From contig CAWHKC010000004.1 in assembly GCA_963829835.1 (NCBI GenBank), positions 1,798,001 through 1,862,000 on the forward strand: a DNA stretch of 64,000 nt, read 5' to 3'. This DNA comes from Berkiella sp963829835 (GTDB lineage Bacteria > Pseudomonadota > Gammaproteobacteria > Berkiellales > Berkiellaceae). This document shows positions 8,939-17,825 of this stretch, one piece after another. Position numbers and translations under genes: made by a program. The notes below the pieces were generated by a model, which saw only the letters and a list, made by a program, of their open reading frames with translations, was not told the DNA's origin and made no database searches. Position 1 is the first letter of the stretch. Each line of letters starts with the position of its first letter.

Positions 8939-9979
8939 ATGAATGATTCATCCCATATCTCAGATAGAGCCCAATTACTGCTGAAGCACTTGGTCAATAT
9001 GTATATACGAGACGGCCAGCCTGTGGGATCAAAGACCTTAGTATCTGCGGCTTGTACTTCATTAAGTCCGGCGACAGTGCGTAAAGTACTAGGTGATCTG
9101 GAAGAGCGAGGTTATATCTGTTCGCCTCATACTTCAGCTGGCAGAGTGCCTACAACGGCAGGGATTCGGTTTTTTGTCGACAGTCTATTGTCAGTACATC
9201 CCTTAGGGGCATCGGAAGTGCAGCTTATGGAAAAGCACTTTGATGTCACGCAACCTACGGATAATCTTATCGCCAAAACATCAAACGTACTCTCAGAACT
9301 GACGAGTATGGTAGGAATTGTGACCTTGCCGCGTTGCGATCAACTCTTACTGCGTCATGTAGAATTTTTGCCCTTATCAGACAATCGTGTTTTAGCCATT
9401 TTAGTGTTCAATGAACGTGAAGTGCAGAATCGGATCATAGTGACCGAGAAGCAATATACGGCGAGTGAACTTACCCAAGCGAGCAACTTTCTCAATCAAC
9501 ATTTTGTTGGAAAAGAATTATTAAGTGCACGGTCAGAACTTTTACAAGCGCTCAACATCGACAGATCGCAAATGGATAGCCTTATGAAAGCGGTTGTCGA
9601 TGTGGCCAGTAAAGCGTTTGTACCCTCCAAACGCCAGGAAGATTATATTTTAGCTGGTCAACAAAATTTATTTGCTAATCCTTTAGCGTCTATTTCACAG
9701 CTGGAGAAGTTATTCCAAGCCTTCACTCAAAAGCAGCAGATTTTGCATCTCTTAGATAACTGCCTACAAAGTGAGGGTGTACAAATGTTTATTGGGGAAG
9801 AATCAGGGTATGATGCTTTTCGCGAATATAGCGTTATTACGTCACGTTATACGGTTGATGGGAAAGTGGTTGGCGTTCTAGGGGTCATAGGGCCGACCCG
9901 AATGCGTTACGATAAAGTTATCCCAGTGGTAGAATTTACAGCAAAAGTATTAGGCACACTCTTGAATCCAGATAAATAG
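8939..9979 (+). CDS. hrcA: Heat-inducible transcription repressor HrcA
   Basis: HrcA represses chaperone genes by binding CIRCE elements. The 346-residue product has an N-terminal winged helix (AQLLLKHLVNMYIRDGQPVGSKTL, then SPATVRKVLGDLEERGYI and HTSAGRVPT), a central GAF-like domain and the C-terminal region ending VVEFTAKVLGTLL, all as in the family. It starts at ATG 8939. It heads the grpE-dnaK-dnaJ cluster. No TTAGCACTC-N9-GAGTGCTAA element was found near it or elsewhere in the window by eye, while sigma-32-type promoters precede grpE and dnaK. Its targets therefore probably lie elsewhere, for example at groESL. Its own promoter was not identified. Confidence 0.95.
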   Translation: MNDSSHISDRAQLLLKHLVNMYIRDGQPVGSKTLVSAACTSLSPATVRKVLGDLEERGYICSPHTSAGRVPTTAGIRFFVDSLLSVHPLGASEVQLMEKHFDVTQPTDNLIAKTSNVLSELTSMVGIVTLPRCDQLLLRHVEFLPLSDNRVLAILVFNEREVQNRIIVTEKQYTASELTQASNFLNQHFVGKELLSARSELLQALNIDRSQMDSLMKAVVDVASKAFVPSKRQEDYILAGQQNLFANPLASISQLEKLFQAFTQKQQILHLLDNCLQSEGVQMFIGEESGYDAFREYSVITSRYTVDGKVVGVLGVIGPTRMRYDKVIPVVEFTAKVLGTLLNPDK

Positions 9980-9988
9980 TCCCCATAT
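9961..9988 (+). promoter_or_regulatory. Sigma-32-type heat shock promoter for grpE
   Basis: CTTGAAT at 9961-9967 and CCCCATAT at 9981-9988 are separated by 13 bases, fitting the sigma-32 consensus CTTGAAA-N11-16-CCCCATnT. The -35 element overlaps the last codons of hrcA, and grpE starts about 40 bases downstream. Confidence 0.75.
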
Positions 9989-10029
9989 TCATCTAGGATA
10001 TATATTATGCCCCATGAAAGAGGTAGGTA

Positions 10030-10668
10030 ATGGCAGATCATAAAAAACCACACGACAATAAGTCCGCTGAAAAAAAGGACGATAATATGCCTTCAACCCG
10101 TTTTGAAGATGATAATTTATTGGGGAGCTCCTTAGCCTCTGAAGATGCTGGCTTGCCATCCCCTGAGAATATGGCTGAACTTCATGATCAAATTGCTTCT
10201 TTAAGTAAAACCCTGCAAGAAGAACAAGAAAAAGTGGCTGCCTATTGGGATAGGTTGCTCAGAAGAGAAGCTGAATTTCAGAACTTGCAGAAAAGAATGC
10301 AAGATGAAGTCGAAAAAACCCGCAAATTTGCGATAGATCGTTTTGCCATCGAAATGCTCGAAGTGCTTGATAGCTTAGAGCATGGTATTAACTTTGCCGA
10401 AGGTGACAAGGTCAATGCCCAAAGCCTGCTCGAAGGGATGAAAATGACTCAAAACATCTTGTTGAATGCACTTGATAAGCAAGGGATTCAGCCAATTGCC
10501 CCACAACAAGGCGAGGCTTTTAACCCCAGCTTCCATGAGGCTATTTCAGTACAAGAAACAAAAGAGATACCCTCTAACCAAGTGGTGGCTCTGGTTCAAA
10601 AGGGGTATATGCTCAATAACCGTTTATTACGACCGGCTCGGGTAGTTGTTTCTAAGCAACCAGCTTAA
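10030..10668 (+). CDS. grpE: Nucleotide exchange factor GrpE
   Basis: GrpE is a co-chaperone that releases ADP from DnaK. The 212-residue protein has an acidic, poorly conserved N terminus (about 1-50), a long dimerisation helix (about 55-110, with YWDRLLRREAEFQNLQKR) and the C-terminal beta domain ending in VVALVQKGYMLNNRLLRPARVVVS, the usual GrpE signature. It starts at ATG 10030 after aaagaggtaggta, which provides an AGAGG/AGGT ribosome site. It is transcribed from the heat-shock promoter in the end of hrcA and lies 84 bases before dnaK, which has a promoter of its own. Confidence 0.96.
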   Translation: MADHKKPHDNKSAEKKDDNMPSTRFEDDNLLGSSLASEDAGLPSPENMAELHDQIASLSKTLQEEQEKVAAYWDRLLRREAEFQNLQKRMQDEVEKTRKFAIDRFAIEMLEVLDSLEHGINFAEGDKVNAQSLLEGMKMTQNILLNALDKQGIQPIAPQQGEAFNPSFHEAISVQETKEIPSNQVVALVQKGYMLNNRLLRPARVVVSKQPA

Positions 10669-10675
10669 ATGTGGG

Positions 10676-10703
10676 CTTGAAAATGGGGGAATTGACCCCA
10701 TAT
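10676..10703 (+). promoter_or_regulatory. Sigma-32-type heat shock promoter for dnaK
   Basis: CTTGAAA at 10676-10682 and CCCCATAT at 10696-10703 are separated by 13 bases, matching the sigma-32 consensus. The spacing is the same as in the grpE promoter. The dnaK ATG follows about 50 bases later. Confidence 0.85.
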
Positions 10704-10752
10704 TAGACTGTAAAGACTTAACTTTTATTTGATTTCATTGGAGATAGGTGTA

Positions 10753-12717
10753 ATGGCAAAAAATGTCGTCATTGGTATCGATTTGGGCACAACCAACTCT
10801 TGCGTGGCCATTATGGAAAATGGCAAACCACGCGTCATTGAGAACAGTGAAGGTGATAGAACAACCCCTTCTATTGTTGCTTTCACTGAAGATGGCGAAC
10901 GTCTGGTAGGACAAGCCGCAAAACGTCAAGCAGTAACAAACTACAAATACACTTTTAATGCAGTTAAACGTTTAATTGGTCGTAAATTTGATGATCCCAC
11001 TATTCATGATTCGCACATTGCCTACAAAATTGTTAAAGCAGACAATGGCGATGCTTGGGTTGAAGGACGCAATAATGAAAAAATAGCGCCTCCACAAATT
11101 TCAGCACTTGTCTTAGCCAAGATGAAAAAGACCGCTGAAGATTATTTAGGTCATGAAGTTAAAGAAGCGGTGATTACCGTGCCTGCTTACTTCAATGATT
11201 CGCAACGTCAAGCAACCAAAGACGCTGGAAGAATAGCTGGTCTTGATGTAAAGCGTATTATTAACGAGCCAACAGCAGCGGCTTTAGCTTTTGGTTTAGA
11301 CAAAAAATCAGGCGATTCCATTATTGCTGTTTATGACTTAGGTGGTGGTACCTTTGACGTATCCATCATTGAAATTGCGGATATTGATGGCGAACAACAA
11401 TTTGAAGTGTTAGCGACTAATGGCGATACCCACTTAGGCGGTGAAGACTTTGACGATCGTGTTATTCAATATCTAGTAGATGAATTTAGCAAAGATACAG
11501 GCGTTGATTTACGCAAAGATCCTTTAGCGTTACAACGTCTTAAAGAAGCAGCAGAAAAAGCGAAAATCGAGCTTTCTTCTCGCGAACAAACCGATATTAA
11601 CTTGCCTTATATCACTGCCGATGCCAGTGGTCCTAAGCACATGAATATTCGTTTAAGTCGTGCCAAGCTTGAAGCTTTAGTAGAAGAATTAATTAAAAAG
11701 ACAATGGAGCCTTGCAAAATTGCACTGAAAGATGCTGGCAAGAGTATCAAAGATATTACTTCCGTTATTCTTGTTGGTGGGCAAACCCGTATGCCTAAAG
11801 TACAAGAAGCGGTGGAACAATTTTTTGGTAAAGCGCCACGTAAAGACATTAACCCAGATGAAGCAGTTGCTATTGGTGCGGCTATTCAAGGGGCGGTGCT
11901 CTCAGGTGAAGTAAAAGATATTTTATTGTTAGACGTAACCCCACTTTCCTTAGGGATCGAAACCATGGGTGGCGTTATGACAAAACTCATTGAGAAAAAC
12001 ACCACTATTCCTACCAAGAAGAGTCAAGTGTTTTCAACAGCAGAAGACAGCCAAACAGCCGTCACCGTGCGTATTTTCCAAGGTGAGCGTGAACAAGCTT
12101 CTGCCAATAAGTTTTTAGGTCAATTTGATTTAACCAATATTCCACCATCACCACGTGGTGTGCCTCAGATTGAAGTGACTTTTGATATCGATGCCAACGG
12201 TATTTTGCACGTTTCAGCAAAAGACAAAGCTACCGGCAAAGAGCAATCCATGGTTGTTAAACCTTCCAGCGGTTTAAGCGATGCCGAAGTCGATAAAATG
12301 GTTTCCGATGCGAAGGAACATGAAGCTGAAGACAAAGAGTTTCATGAATTAGCCAGCGCAAAAAATCATGCTGATAGCTTAGTCCATGCAACAGAAAAAT
12401 CATTGAAAGAATTGGGCGAAAAAGTGGAACCCAAGGAACGCGCTGATATTGAAGTTGCCATGTCCGACTTGAAAACAGCGATCAAGAGCAATGATAAAAA
12501 GACCATCGAAACCAAAACGCAAACACTATCCGATGTCACCGGTAAAATGGCGCAACGAATTTATGGCGCAGCAGGTGGGGCGCAGGGTGAAGCTGGTCCA
12601 CAAGGTGGAAATGGTCAAGGCGCAGGCTCCGAACATCAGTCTAATGGCAAGAGTAAAGATGATGTAGTAGACGCTGAGTTTGAAGAAGTGAAAGAAAACA
12701 AAGATAGTAAGGGTTAA
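10753..12717 (+). CDS. dnaK: Molecular chaperone DnaK (Hsp70)
   Basis: DnaK is the ATP-driven Hsp70 chaperone of the cytosol. The ATG at 10753 gives MAKNVVIGIDLGTTNS, the usual start; the frame opens earlier at a TTG (10729) that I do not use because ggagatagg precedes the ATG. The 654-residue protein has the ATPase domain (IDLGTTNS, VYDLGGGTFDVSI, ILVGGQTRMPKVQ), the conserved linker DILLLDVTPLSLGIE, the substrate-binding beta domain, a helical lid and a Gly/Gln-rich tail ending in VVDAEFEEV. All are standard. It sits between grpE and dnaJ, with its own sigma-32 promoter and a hairpin before dnaJ. Confidence 0.98.
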   Translation: MAKNVVIGIDLGTTNSCVAIMENGKPRVIENSEGDRTTPSIVAFTEDGERLVGQAAKRQAVTNYKYTFNAVKRLIGRKFDDPTIHDSHIAYKIVKADNGDAWVEGRNNEKIAPPQISALVLAKMKKTAEDYLGHEVKEAVITVPAYFNDSQRQATKDAGRIAGLDVKRIINEPTAAALAFGLDKKSGDSIIAVYDLGGGTFDVSIIEIADIDGEQQFEVLATNGDTHLGGEDFDDRVIQYLVDEFSKDTGVDLRKDPLALQRLKEAAEKAKIELSSREQTDINLPYITADASGPKHMNIRLSRAKLEALVEELIKKTMEPCKIALKDAGKSIKDITSVILVGGQTRMPKVQEAVEQFFGKAPRKDINPDEAVAIGAAIQGAVLSGEVKDILLLDVTPLSLGIETMGGVMTKLIEKNTTIPTKKSQVFSTAEDSQTAVTVRIFQGEREQASANKFLGQFDLTNIPPSPRGVPQIEVTFDIDANGILHVSAKDKATGKEQSMVVKPSSGLSDAEVDKMVSDAKEHEAEDKEFHELASAKNHADSLVHATEKSLKELGEKVEPKERADIEVAMSDLKTAIKSNDKKTIETKTQTLSDVTGKMAQRIYGAAGGAQGEAGPQGGNGQGAGSEHQSNGKSKDDVVDAEFEEVKENKDSKG

Positions 12718-12753
12718 CAGCTTTTATTGGATAAAATGAAAAAATACAAAAAT

Positions 12754-12782
12754 GGGCGAGAGGTTTTCCTCTGGCCCTTTTG
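12754..12782 (+). terminator. Hairpin between dnaK and dnaJ
   Basis: gggcgagagg and cctctggccc form a 10-bp stem with one G-G mismatch around a tttt loop, followed by tttt. It may be a leaky terminator that lowers dnaJ expression relative to dnaK. Confidence 0.6.
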
Positions 12783-12810
12783 TGCATTTAAAGCATGAAC
12801 GGGTTATTCA

Positions 12811-13923
12811 ATGTCAAAACAAGATTTTTATGAAATTCTAGGGGTATCGCGCGATGCCTCTGACGCTGATATTAAAAAAGCCTATCGGCGCATGGCAATG
12901 AAGTATCACCCTGATAGAACGGAAGGGGATAAAGGATCGGAAGAAAAATTTAAAACCGCGACTCAAGCCTATGAAGTTTTATCTAACCCGCAAAAGCGTC
13001 GTGCTTATGATCAATTTGGCCATGCTGGCGTTGATCAATCACAGGGCGGTGGTCCAGGAGGCCCTGGTGGTTTTGGTGATATTTTCAACGATATTTTTGC
13101 CGATATTTTCGGCGGTGCTGGTGGTCGGCGTGAACAAAGAGGCGCTGATCTTCGTTATAGTTTAGAGTTAACGCTTGAAGATGCAGTGAAAGGGACCAAT
13201 GTTACCATCCAAGTGCCAACATGGGTATCTTGTCATTCTTGTCATGGCAGTGGTGCTAACAAAGGAAGCAAACCAGCCACCTGTAAAAGCTGTCAAGGCC
13301 ATGGTCAAGTACGCATTCAACAAGGCTTTTTTACATTACAACAAACCTGTCCAACTTGTCGTGGTTCGGGACAAATTATTACCGATCCGTGTCGGCCATG
13401 TCAGGGACAGGGACGTGTTCGTGAAGAGAAAAAACTTCAAGTTAAAATTCCACCGGGCGTGGATGATGGCGACAGAATACGCCTAAATGGTGAAGGTGAA
13501 GCCGCACCGCAAGGCGGCACCGCCGGCGATCTTTATGTTGAAGTCCATATTCAGGAACATCCCATCTTCCAACGCCAAGGCGAACATTTGTATTGTGATG
13601 TACCCATTAGTTTTATCATGGCAGCACTTGGGGGCGATTTAGAAGTTCCAACCCTCAATGGCCGCGTTAAGCTCCATATCCCTTCAGAGACTCAAACCGG
13701 CAAAGTCTTTAAATTATCAGGCAAAGGTGTTAAACCTGTACGTGGTGGTGGTCAAGGGGATATGCTTTGTCGCGTGATTGTGGAAACACCTGTCGATTTG
13801 AATCGTAAACAAAAAGAAATGTTACGAGAGTTTGAAAAAGAGATGGGGAACGAAAAACATAGTCCGCGTGTCGATAAATGGTTTCATCGAGTGAAAGATT
13901 TTTTTGAAAAGATGAAATTCTGA
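12811..13923 (+). CDS. dnaJ: Chaperone protein DnaJ (Hsp40)
   Basis: DnaJ delivers substrates to DnaK and stimulates its ATPase. The 370-residue type I protein has the J domain with the catalytic HPD tripeptide (KYHPDRTEGD, about residue 32), a Gly/Phe-rich linker (about 74-115), four zinc-binding CxxCxGxG-type repeats (CHSCHGSG, CKSCQGHG, CPTCRGSG, CRPCQGQG) and the C-terminal peptide-binding domain. It starts at ATG 12811. It follows dnaK across a hairpin and precedes dapB, which is probably not co-regulated with it because an 8-bp hairpin (13921-13939, arms tgacctct/agaggtca) lies between. Confidence 0.97.
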   Translation: MSKQDFYEILGVSRDASDADIKKAYRRMAMKYHPDRTEGDKGSEEKFKTATQAYEVLSNPQKRRAYDQFGHAGVDQSQGGGPGGPGGFGDIFNDIFADIFGGAGGRREQRGADLRYSLELTLEDAVKGTNVTIQVPTWVSCHSCHGSGANKGSKPATCKSCQGHGQVRIQQGFFTLQQTCPTCRGSGQIITDPCRPCQGQGRVREEKKLQVKIPPGVDDGDRIRLNGEGEAAPQGGTAGDLYVEVHIQEHPIFQRQGEHLYCDVPISFIMAALGGDLEVPTLNGRVKLHIPSETQTGKVFKLSGKGVKPVRGGGQGDMLCRVIVETPVDLNRKQKEMLREFEKEMGNEKHSPRVDKWFHRVKDFFEKMKF

Positions 13924-14001
13924 CCTCTCTTAGAGGTCATCGCGCCGAAGCTCTTAGCGTAGGCGGATGGGTTGGGTTGAATAGGAAGTAAGGAAAACAT
14001 C

Positions 14002-14811
14002 ATGCTAAGGTTGGCAATTGCAGGCTGTAATGGGCGTATGGGAAAATCACTGATTCAGGCCGCCGCCACAAGTAACGATGTCAAAGTTACCGCCGCGACA
14101 GTCTCTCCTGGAAGCCTGTTAGTCAATATTGATGTTGGCACCCTTGCCGGAGTATCTCCTTTACACCTTAAACCTGTCGATGATCTTGCAAAGGTCATGG
14201 AAGATTTTGATGTGTTGATTGATTTCACCACCCCTGAGTCGACATTGTCTCATCTGCGATTATGCCAAAAATATGGTAAAAAGATTGTGATAGGCACGAC
14301 TGGCTTTAATGCAGAACAAAAAACCGTTATTCAAGAAATGAGTCAAGAAATAGCGATTGTGTTTGCACCCAACACCAGTGTGGGCGTTAACCTTTGTTAT
14401 GAACTATTAAAGCAAGCCGCCAAAATTTTGGGTGATGAAGTTGATATCGAAATCATCGAGGCCCATCATCGTAATAAAGTGGATGCTCCTTCTGGCACTG
14501 CGTTGAAAATGGGTGAGACTATCTGTAAAACCTTAGGGCGCAATATGGACGATGTGGCTCTTTATGGCCGACATGGTATCACTGGCCCTCGGGATAAAAA
14601 ATCGATTGGTTTTTCATCAATACGTGCGGCAGACATAGTGGGTGAACATACCGTGATATTTGCTTCTGAAGGCGAACGCGTTGAGATCACTCATAGAGCC
14701 ACCAACCGCTCAACCTTTGCTCATGGCGCTATTCGTGCGGCTAAATGGCTAGAACCAAAGCGCGAAGGGCTCTATAGCATGGCGGATGTATTATTTAGGC
14801 AGAGCCAATAA
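14002..14811 (+). CDS. dapB: 4-hydroxy-tetrahydrodipicolinate reductase
   Basis: The enzyme catalyses the NAD(P)H-dependent second dedicated step of the lysine/meso-diaminopimelate pathway. The N-terminal Rossmann loop is GCNGRMGKSL, the signature EIIEAHHRNKVDAPSGTAL carries the catalytic His-His pair and Lys, and the end THRATNRSTFAHGAIRAAKWL is typical. The length of 269 residues is normal. It starts at ATG 14002 after aggaagtaagga. It lies downstream of dnaJ and convergent with the RAP-like gene on the other strand. Confidence 0.97.
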   Translation: MLRLAIAGCNGRMGKSLIQAAATSNDVKVTAATVSPGSLLVNIDVGTLAGVSPLHLKPVDDLAKVMEDFDVLIDFTTPESTLSHLRLCQKYGKKIVIGTTGFNAEQKTVIQEMSQEIAIVFAPNTSVGVNLCYELLKQAAKILGDEVDIEIIEAHHRNKVDAPSGTALKMGETICKTLGRNMDDVALYGRHGITGPRDKKSIGFSSIRAADIVGEHTVIFASEGERVEITHRATNRSTFAHGAIRAAKWLEPKREGLYSMADVLFRQSQ

Positions 14812-14836
14812 GCTATAGACTAATACTGCTTATTCA

Positions 14837-17530
14837 TTATTTTGGTGGCTGACGTTTTGCCTGTGACGAACGAGCTAACTCAGGTTGCTTTAACTCTTCA
14901 CTGTGATTTTGCGTTGCTCCATTAAATTGAGGTAAAAAACCCTGTGGAGGTGCTAATGTCAACACAGGTAGCCTGTCTAAATAAAATGGATGTGAATTGT
15001 TTGGATAAAATAAACCCCTATCGGTTATGTATCCCCCTGGCCTAAAATAACCAGGTGAAGGATAGTAGTACTGTTGTTGGACAGGCGGTGGCGGATAGTA
15101 AGGTTTAGCATCAACATTTAATGTTGGCAGTTTAGCCAGTTTTTCTTTAATCGATTTCTCAATCGATTGTAGCATTGTCAATTTTGAGGAAGAGTCTTGT
15201 AATAGTGTTGAAAGTTCTTCAACGTCATTTATAGTCTTTTGCAATGCTTCAATTTTATCAGCCAGGCTTAAATATTCAACATTTTTTAATGCCATATCAA
15301 AGGATTGCTTGATCTCACTCTCTGTAGCAAGTTTAATTTTAAGATCTTTAATTTTCATATCACATTCAGATTGCTTCTTGTTAAGTTTTTCAATTGTTTG
15401 CTCTAAATCCGCTCTTTTTCTCTCGGCTCTGTGCTTGTTACCCAATAGAGTAATTTGATTGGCATTTAAAGGCATCAATTCTAACGCGATCTCTTCTCGA
15501 CGTGTGTTGATTTCAACACGTGAGAGTCCCTGATATGGCTCTTTAGCGGTTCTGCTAGAAGAGCGGCTAGTTACATCAGCATTTAATCTTCTTTCCATTG
15601 CGTTAAGCGCTAATCTTTCGTCTGTGAATTTTTCAATTTTGGACGTCGTCGTCGCTAATGCTTTTTCAATTGTGCTCAATTCCTCTTGAATAATTTGATG
15701 GTCTGTTTGGCACTCTACCAACTTCTCTCTTGTTTGTTCAGCCAATTTCTCTTGTTTTGCAAAGTCACTTGTGAGGTCAAGTACTTTATTGTTTGAGATT
15801 TCAAGCGCTTTGGAGATATGAGCAAATGTTTTAACCTTGCTCAAGTCTAATCGGGAAAGTTGCTCTCTTACTTCTTCGAAGATCTTCTTGTAAGATTGTA
15901 CTTTAGCATGAGCAATATTAACTTGTGTTGCAAAAGAACTTAATAAATCGATATCCTTTTGATAGCTGCTGACATCGATTCTTTTTGCGCTTGCAGTCGC
16001 TAAAAGAGCTTTTACTTGCGGCAAACTTGAAACCAAAGACAAGGCATCAGCAACTTGTTTACTTTCGAGTAATGGTGAAACGAGATCAGGCCGGGGTGCG
16101 GTTGCAAAATCAAGAATGCTAGAGAGTTTAGCTTCAAAAGTAGGAACGATAATTTCACTTAATAAGAACATTCTGGCCTTTTCCTCAGAACAGTCTGCAT
16201 CAGTAAATTTAATTAATTTCCAGTGGCCTTTTTTAAAGCAATGATCCCTTAATAAGGTTCTTTGTGTAGGCGTTTTGGTTCCATTGTAAGTATGGTATTT
16301 ATCACCGTCAACCTGTATACAAGTTTTAATAGCGCCATTCTCATAAGTGATATCTGACTCAAGACCTAAAGCATCACAAATAGGATTGTTGGCACTAAAA
16401 TGTATAGAATCGATTAATTTTGGATATTCTACTTTGAGCGCCGTTGCGGTATCTATTAATGTAGAAAAGACATCTTTTTCGAAATGTGAGCCATGGGTGT
16501 TTTCTGCAAAAGTAGAAATGTGAGGCTCAATTAATGTAGTTAAACTTGCAGGAAAAACTTCTGTGTAGATGTTTCTAATCTGGAATAATTGCTGAGCTAA
16601 ATTGCGGTTTTTAGTATCACCCACAGGTAAGGATTTTAATTGATCTGCAACCCAACCTAATATTTGCTTTGCTTTATTATCACTGAGATACGTTTTAAAG
16701 TTATCATCAGCTCGAGATAATAAAATAATGGCGTGCAAAGCTCGGACAAGTACATGAGGCGGCAAAGTGGCATTCAGTTTTTCTACCACTTTGTTAACCA
16801 AAGGATCAACGAAATGGTTAACAACCTTATAGCTTACTACATAAGATCTTTCTCTTTCTTGGGTTGCAAAACTGTTAATGTCAATATTGGTCAATGCTGC
16901 TAAAGTAAAAATTGCATGATTGATTTGGTTATTAGTTTCAAAATAACTCTGTGATCGTGCAAGTAGATTTTGCATAATCGCGCTTAATGGGGTTCTTTCA
17001 AGACGATTATAATTTGAAGACACTTTTAAAGGGATACGACATTTCGCAATATGCTGAATTAATAAAGCTTCTACACATTGACCAGCATGGGGCTCGCCAA
17101 TATATTTGTTGTATCTATCTCCTGTAGGATTTTTGTAATTTCTTTTAGCGGCAAGCGCATCTACAACTTCCTGGCAGAAAAGTGCATAGACTGGATTATC
17201 TTGATAATGGATGATAGATTTATCCCCATTTGGGAATTGCTCAATGATTCTCTCAAGCAAATTAGAAAGATCTTGTAAACTCTTTGCACTATTGTTGCGT
17301 AAATCTTTTATCTCATCTGTACATAATTTCAAATAATGTTCAGTGGCAATATCAACAACGGCTTGTTTTTGGCGGTACAGGCTGACAGGTGCCCTAAGAT
17401 CACTGTCATAATTGCTAACAAACGAAGTTAAGGCAGAGGGCTTGGTGGTGACGTCTTTCAGCAATAACTCAACTTGCACTTTTTTGTTTTCATGATATCG
17501 ATGTTCTTGATTTCGTGTCACAGATAACAT
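14837..17530 (-). CDS. RAP-domain-like protein with long coiled coil and Pro/Tyr-rich tail
   Basis: This is an 897-residue protein with no signal peptide or membrane segment. The N-terminal 350 residues are helical. Residues about 347-450 resemble the end of RAP-domain proteins: a GSHFEKDVFSTLIDTA helix, then CIQVDGDKYHTYNGTKTP, TQRTLLRDHCF and GHWKLIKFTDADC, which match the RAP pattern of a VDGP.H-type strand, a K.R.L-type helix and a G..v..i strand. Residues about 540-780 are a long charged coiled coil. The tail is rich in Pro and Tyr (PYYPPPPVQQQYYYP near 800). RAP domains are known mainly from organelle RNA-binding proteins of eukaryotes, with scattered bacterial members. An effector or RNA-linked role is inference. 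The ATG at 17530 follows gtgga. Confidence 0.7.
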   Translation of the reverse strand: MLSVTRNQEHRYHENKKVQVELLLKDVTTKPSALTSFVSNYDSDLRAPVSLYRQKQAVVDIATEHYLKLCTDEIKDLRNNSAKSLQDLSNLLERIIEQFPNGDKSIIHYQDNPVYALFCQEVVDALAAKRNYKNPTGDRYNKYIGEPHAGQCVEALLIQHIAKCRIPLKVSSNYNRLERTPLSAIMQNLLARSQSYFETNNQINHAIFTLAALTNIDINSFATQERERSYVVSYKVVNHFVDPLVNKVVEKLNATLPPHVLVRALHAIILLSRADDNFKTYLSDNKAKQILGWVADQLKSLPVGDTKNRNLAQQLFQIRNIYTEVFPASLTTLIEPHISTFAENTHGSHFEKDVFSTLIDTATALKVEYPKLIDSIHFSANNPICDALGLESDITYENGAIKTCIQVDGDKYHTYNGTKTPTQRTLLRDHCFKKGHWKLIKFTDADCSEEKARMFLLSEIIVPTFEAKLSSILDFATAPRPDLVSPLLESKQVADALSLVSSLPQVKALLATASAKRIDVSSYQKDIDLLSSFATQVNIAHAKVQSYKKIFEEVREQLSRLDLSKVKTFAHISKALEISNNKVLDLTSDFAKQEKLAEQTREKLVECQTDHQIIQEELSTIEKALATTTSKIEKFTDERLALNAMERRLNADVTSRSSSRTAKEPYQGLSRVEINTRREEIALELMPLNANQITLLGNKHRAERKRADLEQTIEKLNKKQSECDMKIKDLKIKLATESEIKQSFDMALKNVEYLSLADKIEALQKTINDVEELSTLLQDSSSKLTMLQSIEKSIKEKLAKLPTLNVDAKPYYPPPPVQQQYYYPSPGYFRPGGYITDRGLFYPNNSHPFYLDRLPVLTLAPPQGFLPQFNGATQNHSEELKQPELARSSQAKRQPPK

Positions 17531-17580
17531 TGGTTTTCCACTCTAATTAGATAGTAGTTAAACAGTTTCTTGTTTTCTCA

Positions 17581-17609
17581 ATAGTATGTTATCTGGTTTA
17601 CTCAATCAA
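17581..17609 (-). promoter_or_regulatory. Possible sigma-70 promoter for the RAP-like gene
   Basis: On the minus strand TTGATT (17604-17609) and TACTAT (17581-17586) are separated by 17 bases, about 50 bases upstream of the ATG at 17530. Each hexamer matches the consensus at four positions. Confidence 0.45.
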
Positions 17610-17764
17610 TGGCATTGGTCAGATCGTAAGCAATTGAAAATAATATGAATTATTTTGATAAACGGTAGTGATGATTATTTTGACCGATAGATGGTTGGTT
17701 TTTTCAAAGAATAAAGCTTTATCGGAAAATCATTAACGTTATCGGATATATTAAAATGAACTGT

Positions 17765-17793
17765 TTTATCATTGATGCGCATTTTGCTATAAT
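17765..17793 (+). promoter_or_regulatory. Extended -10 promoter for the ankyrin gene
   Basis: TGCTATAAT (17785-17793) is a perfect extended -10 element. A weak -35, TTTATC, lies 17 bases upstream at 17765-17770. The start codon is at 17826 and agggcgg provides a ribosome site. Confidence 0.65.
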
Positions 17794-17825
17794 CGCCTTA
17801 CTTTAAGATGTAGGGCGGTAAATAG

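Noticed and set aside
14837..17530. SMC/Rad50-like ATPase reading of the coiled-coil protein
   Set aside because: No Walker A, signature or Walker B motif was found; the coiled coil alone is not evidence.
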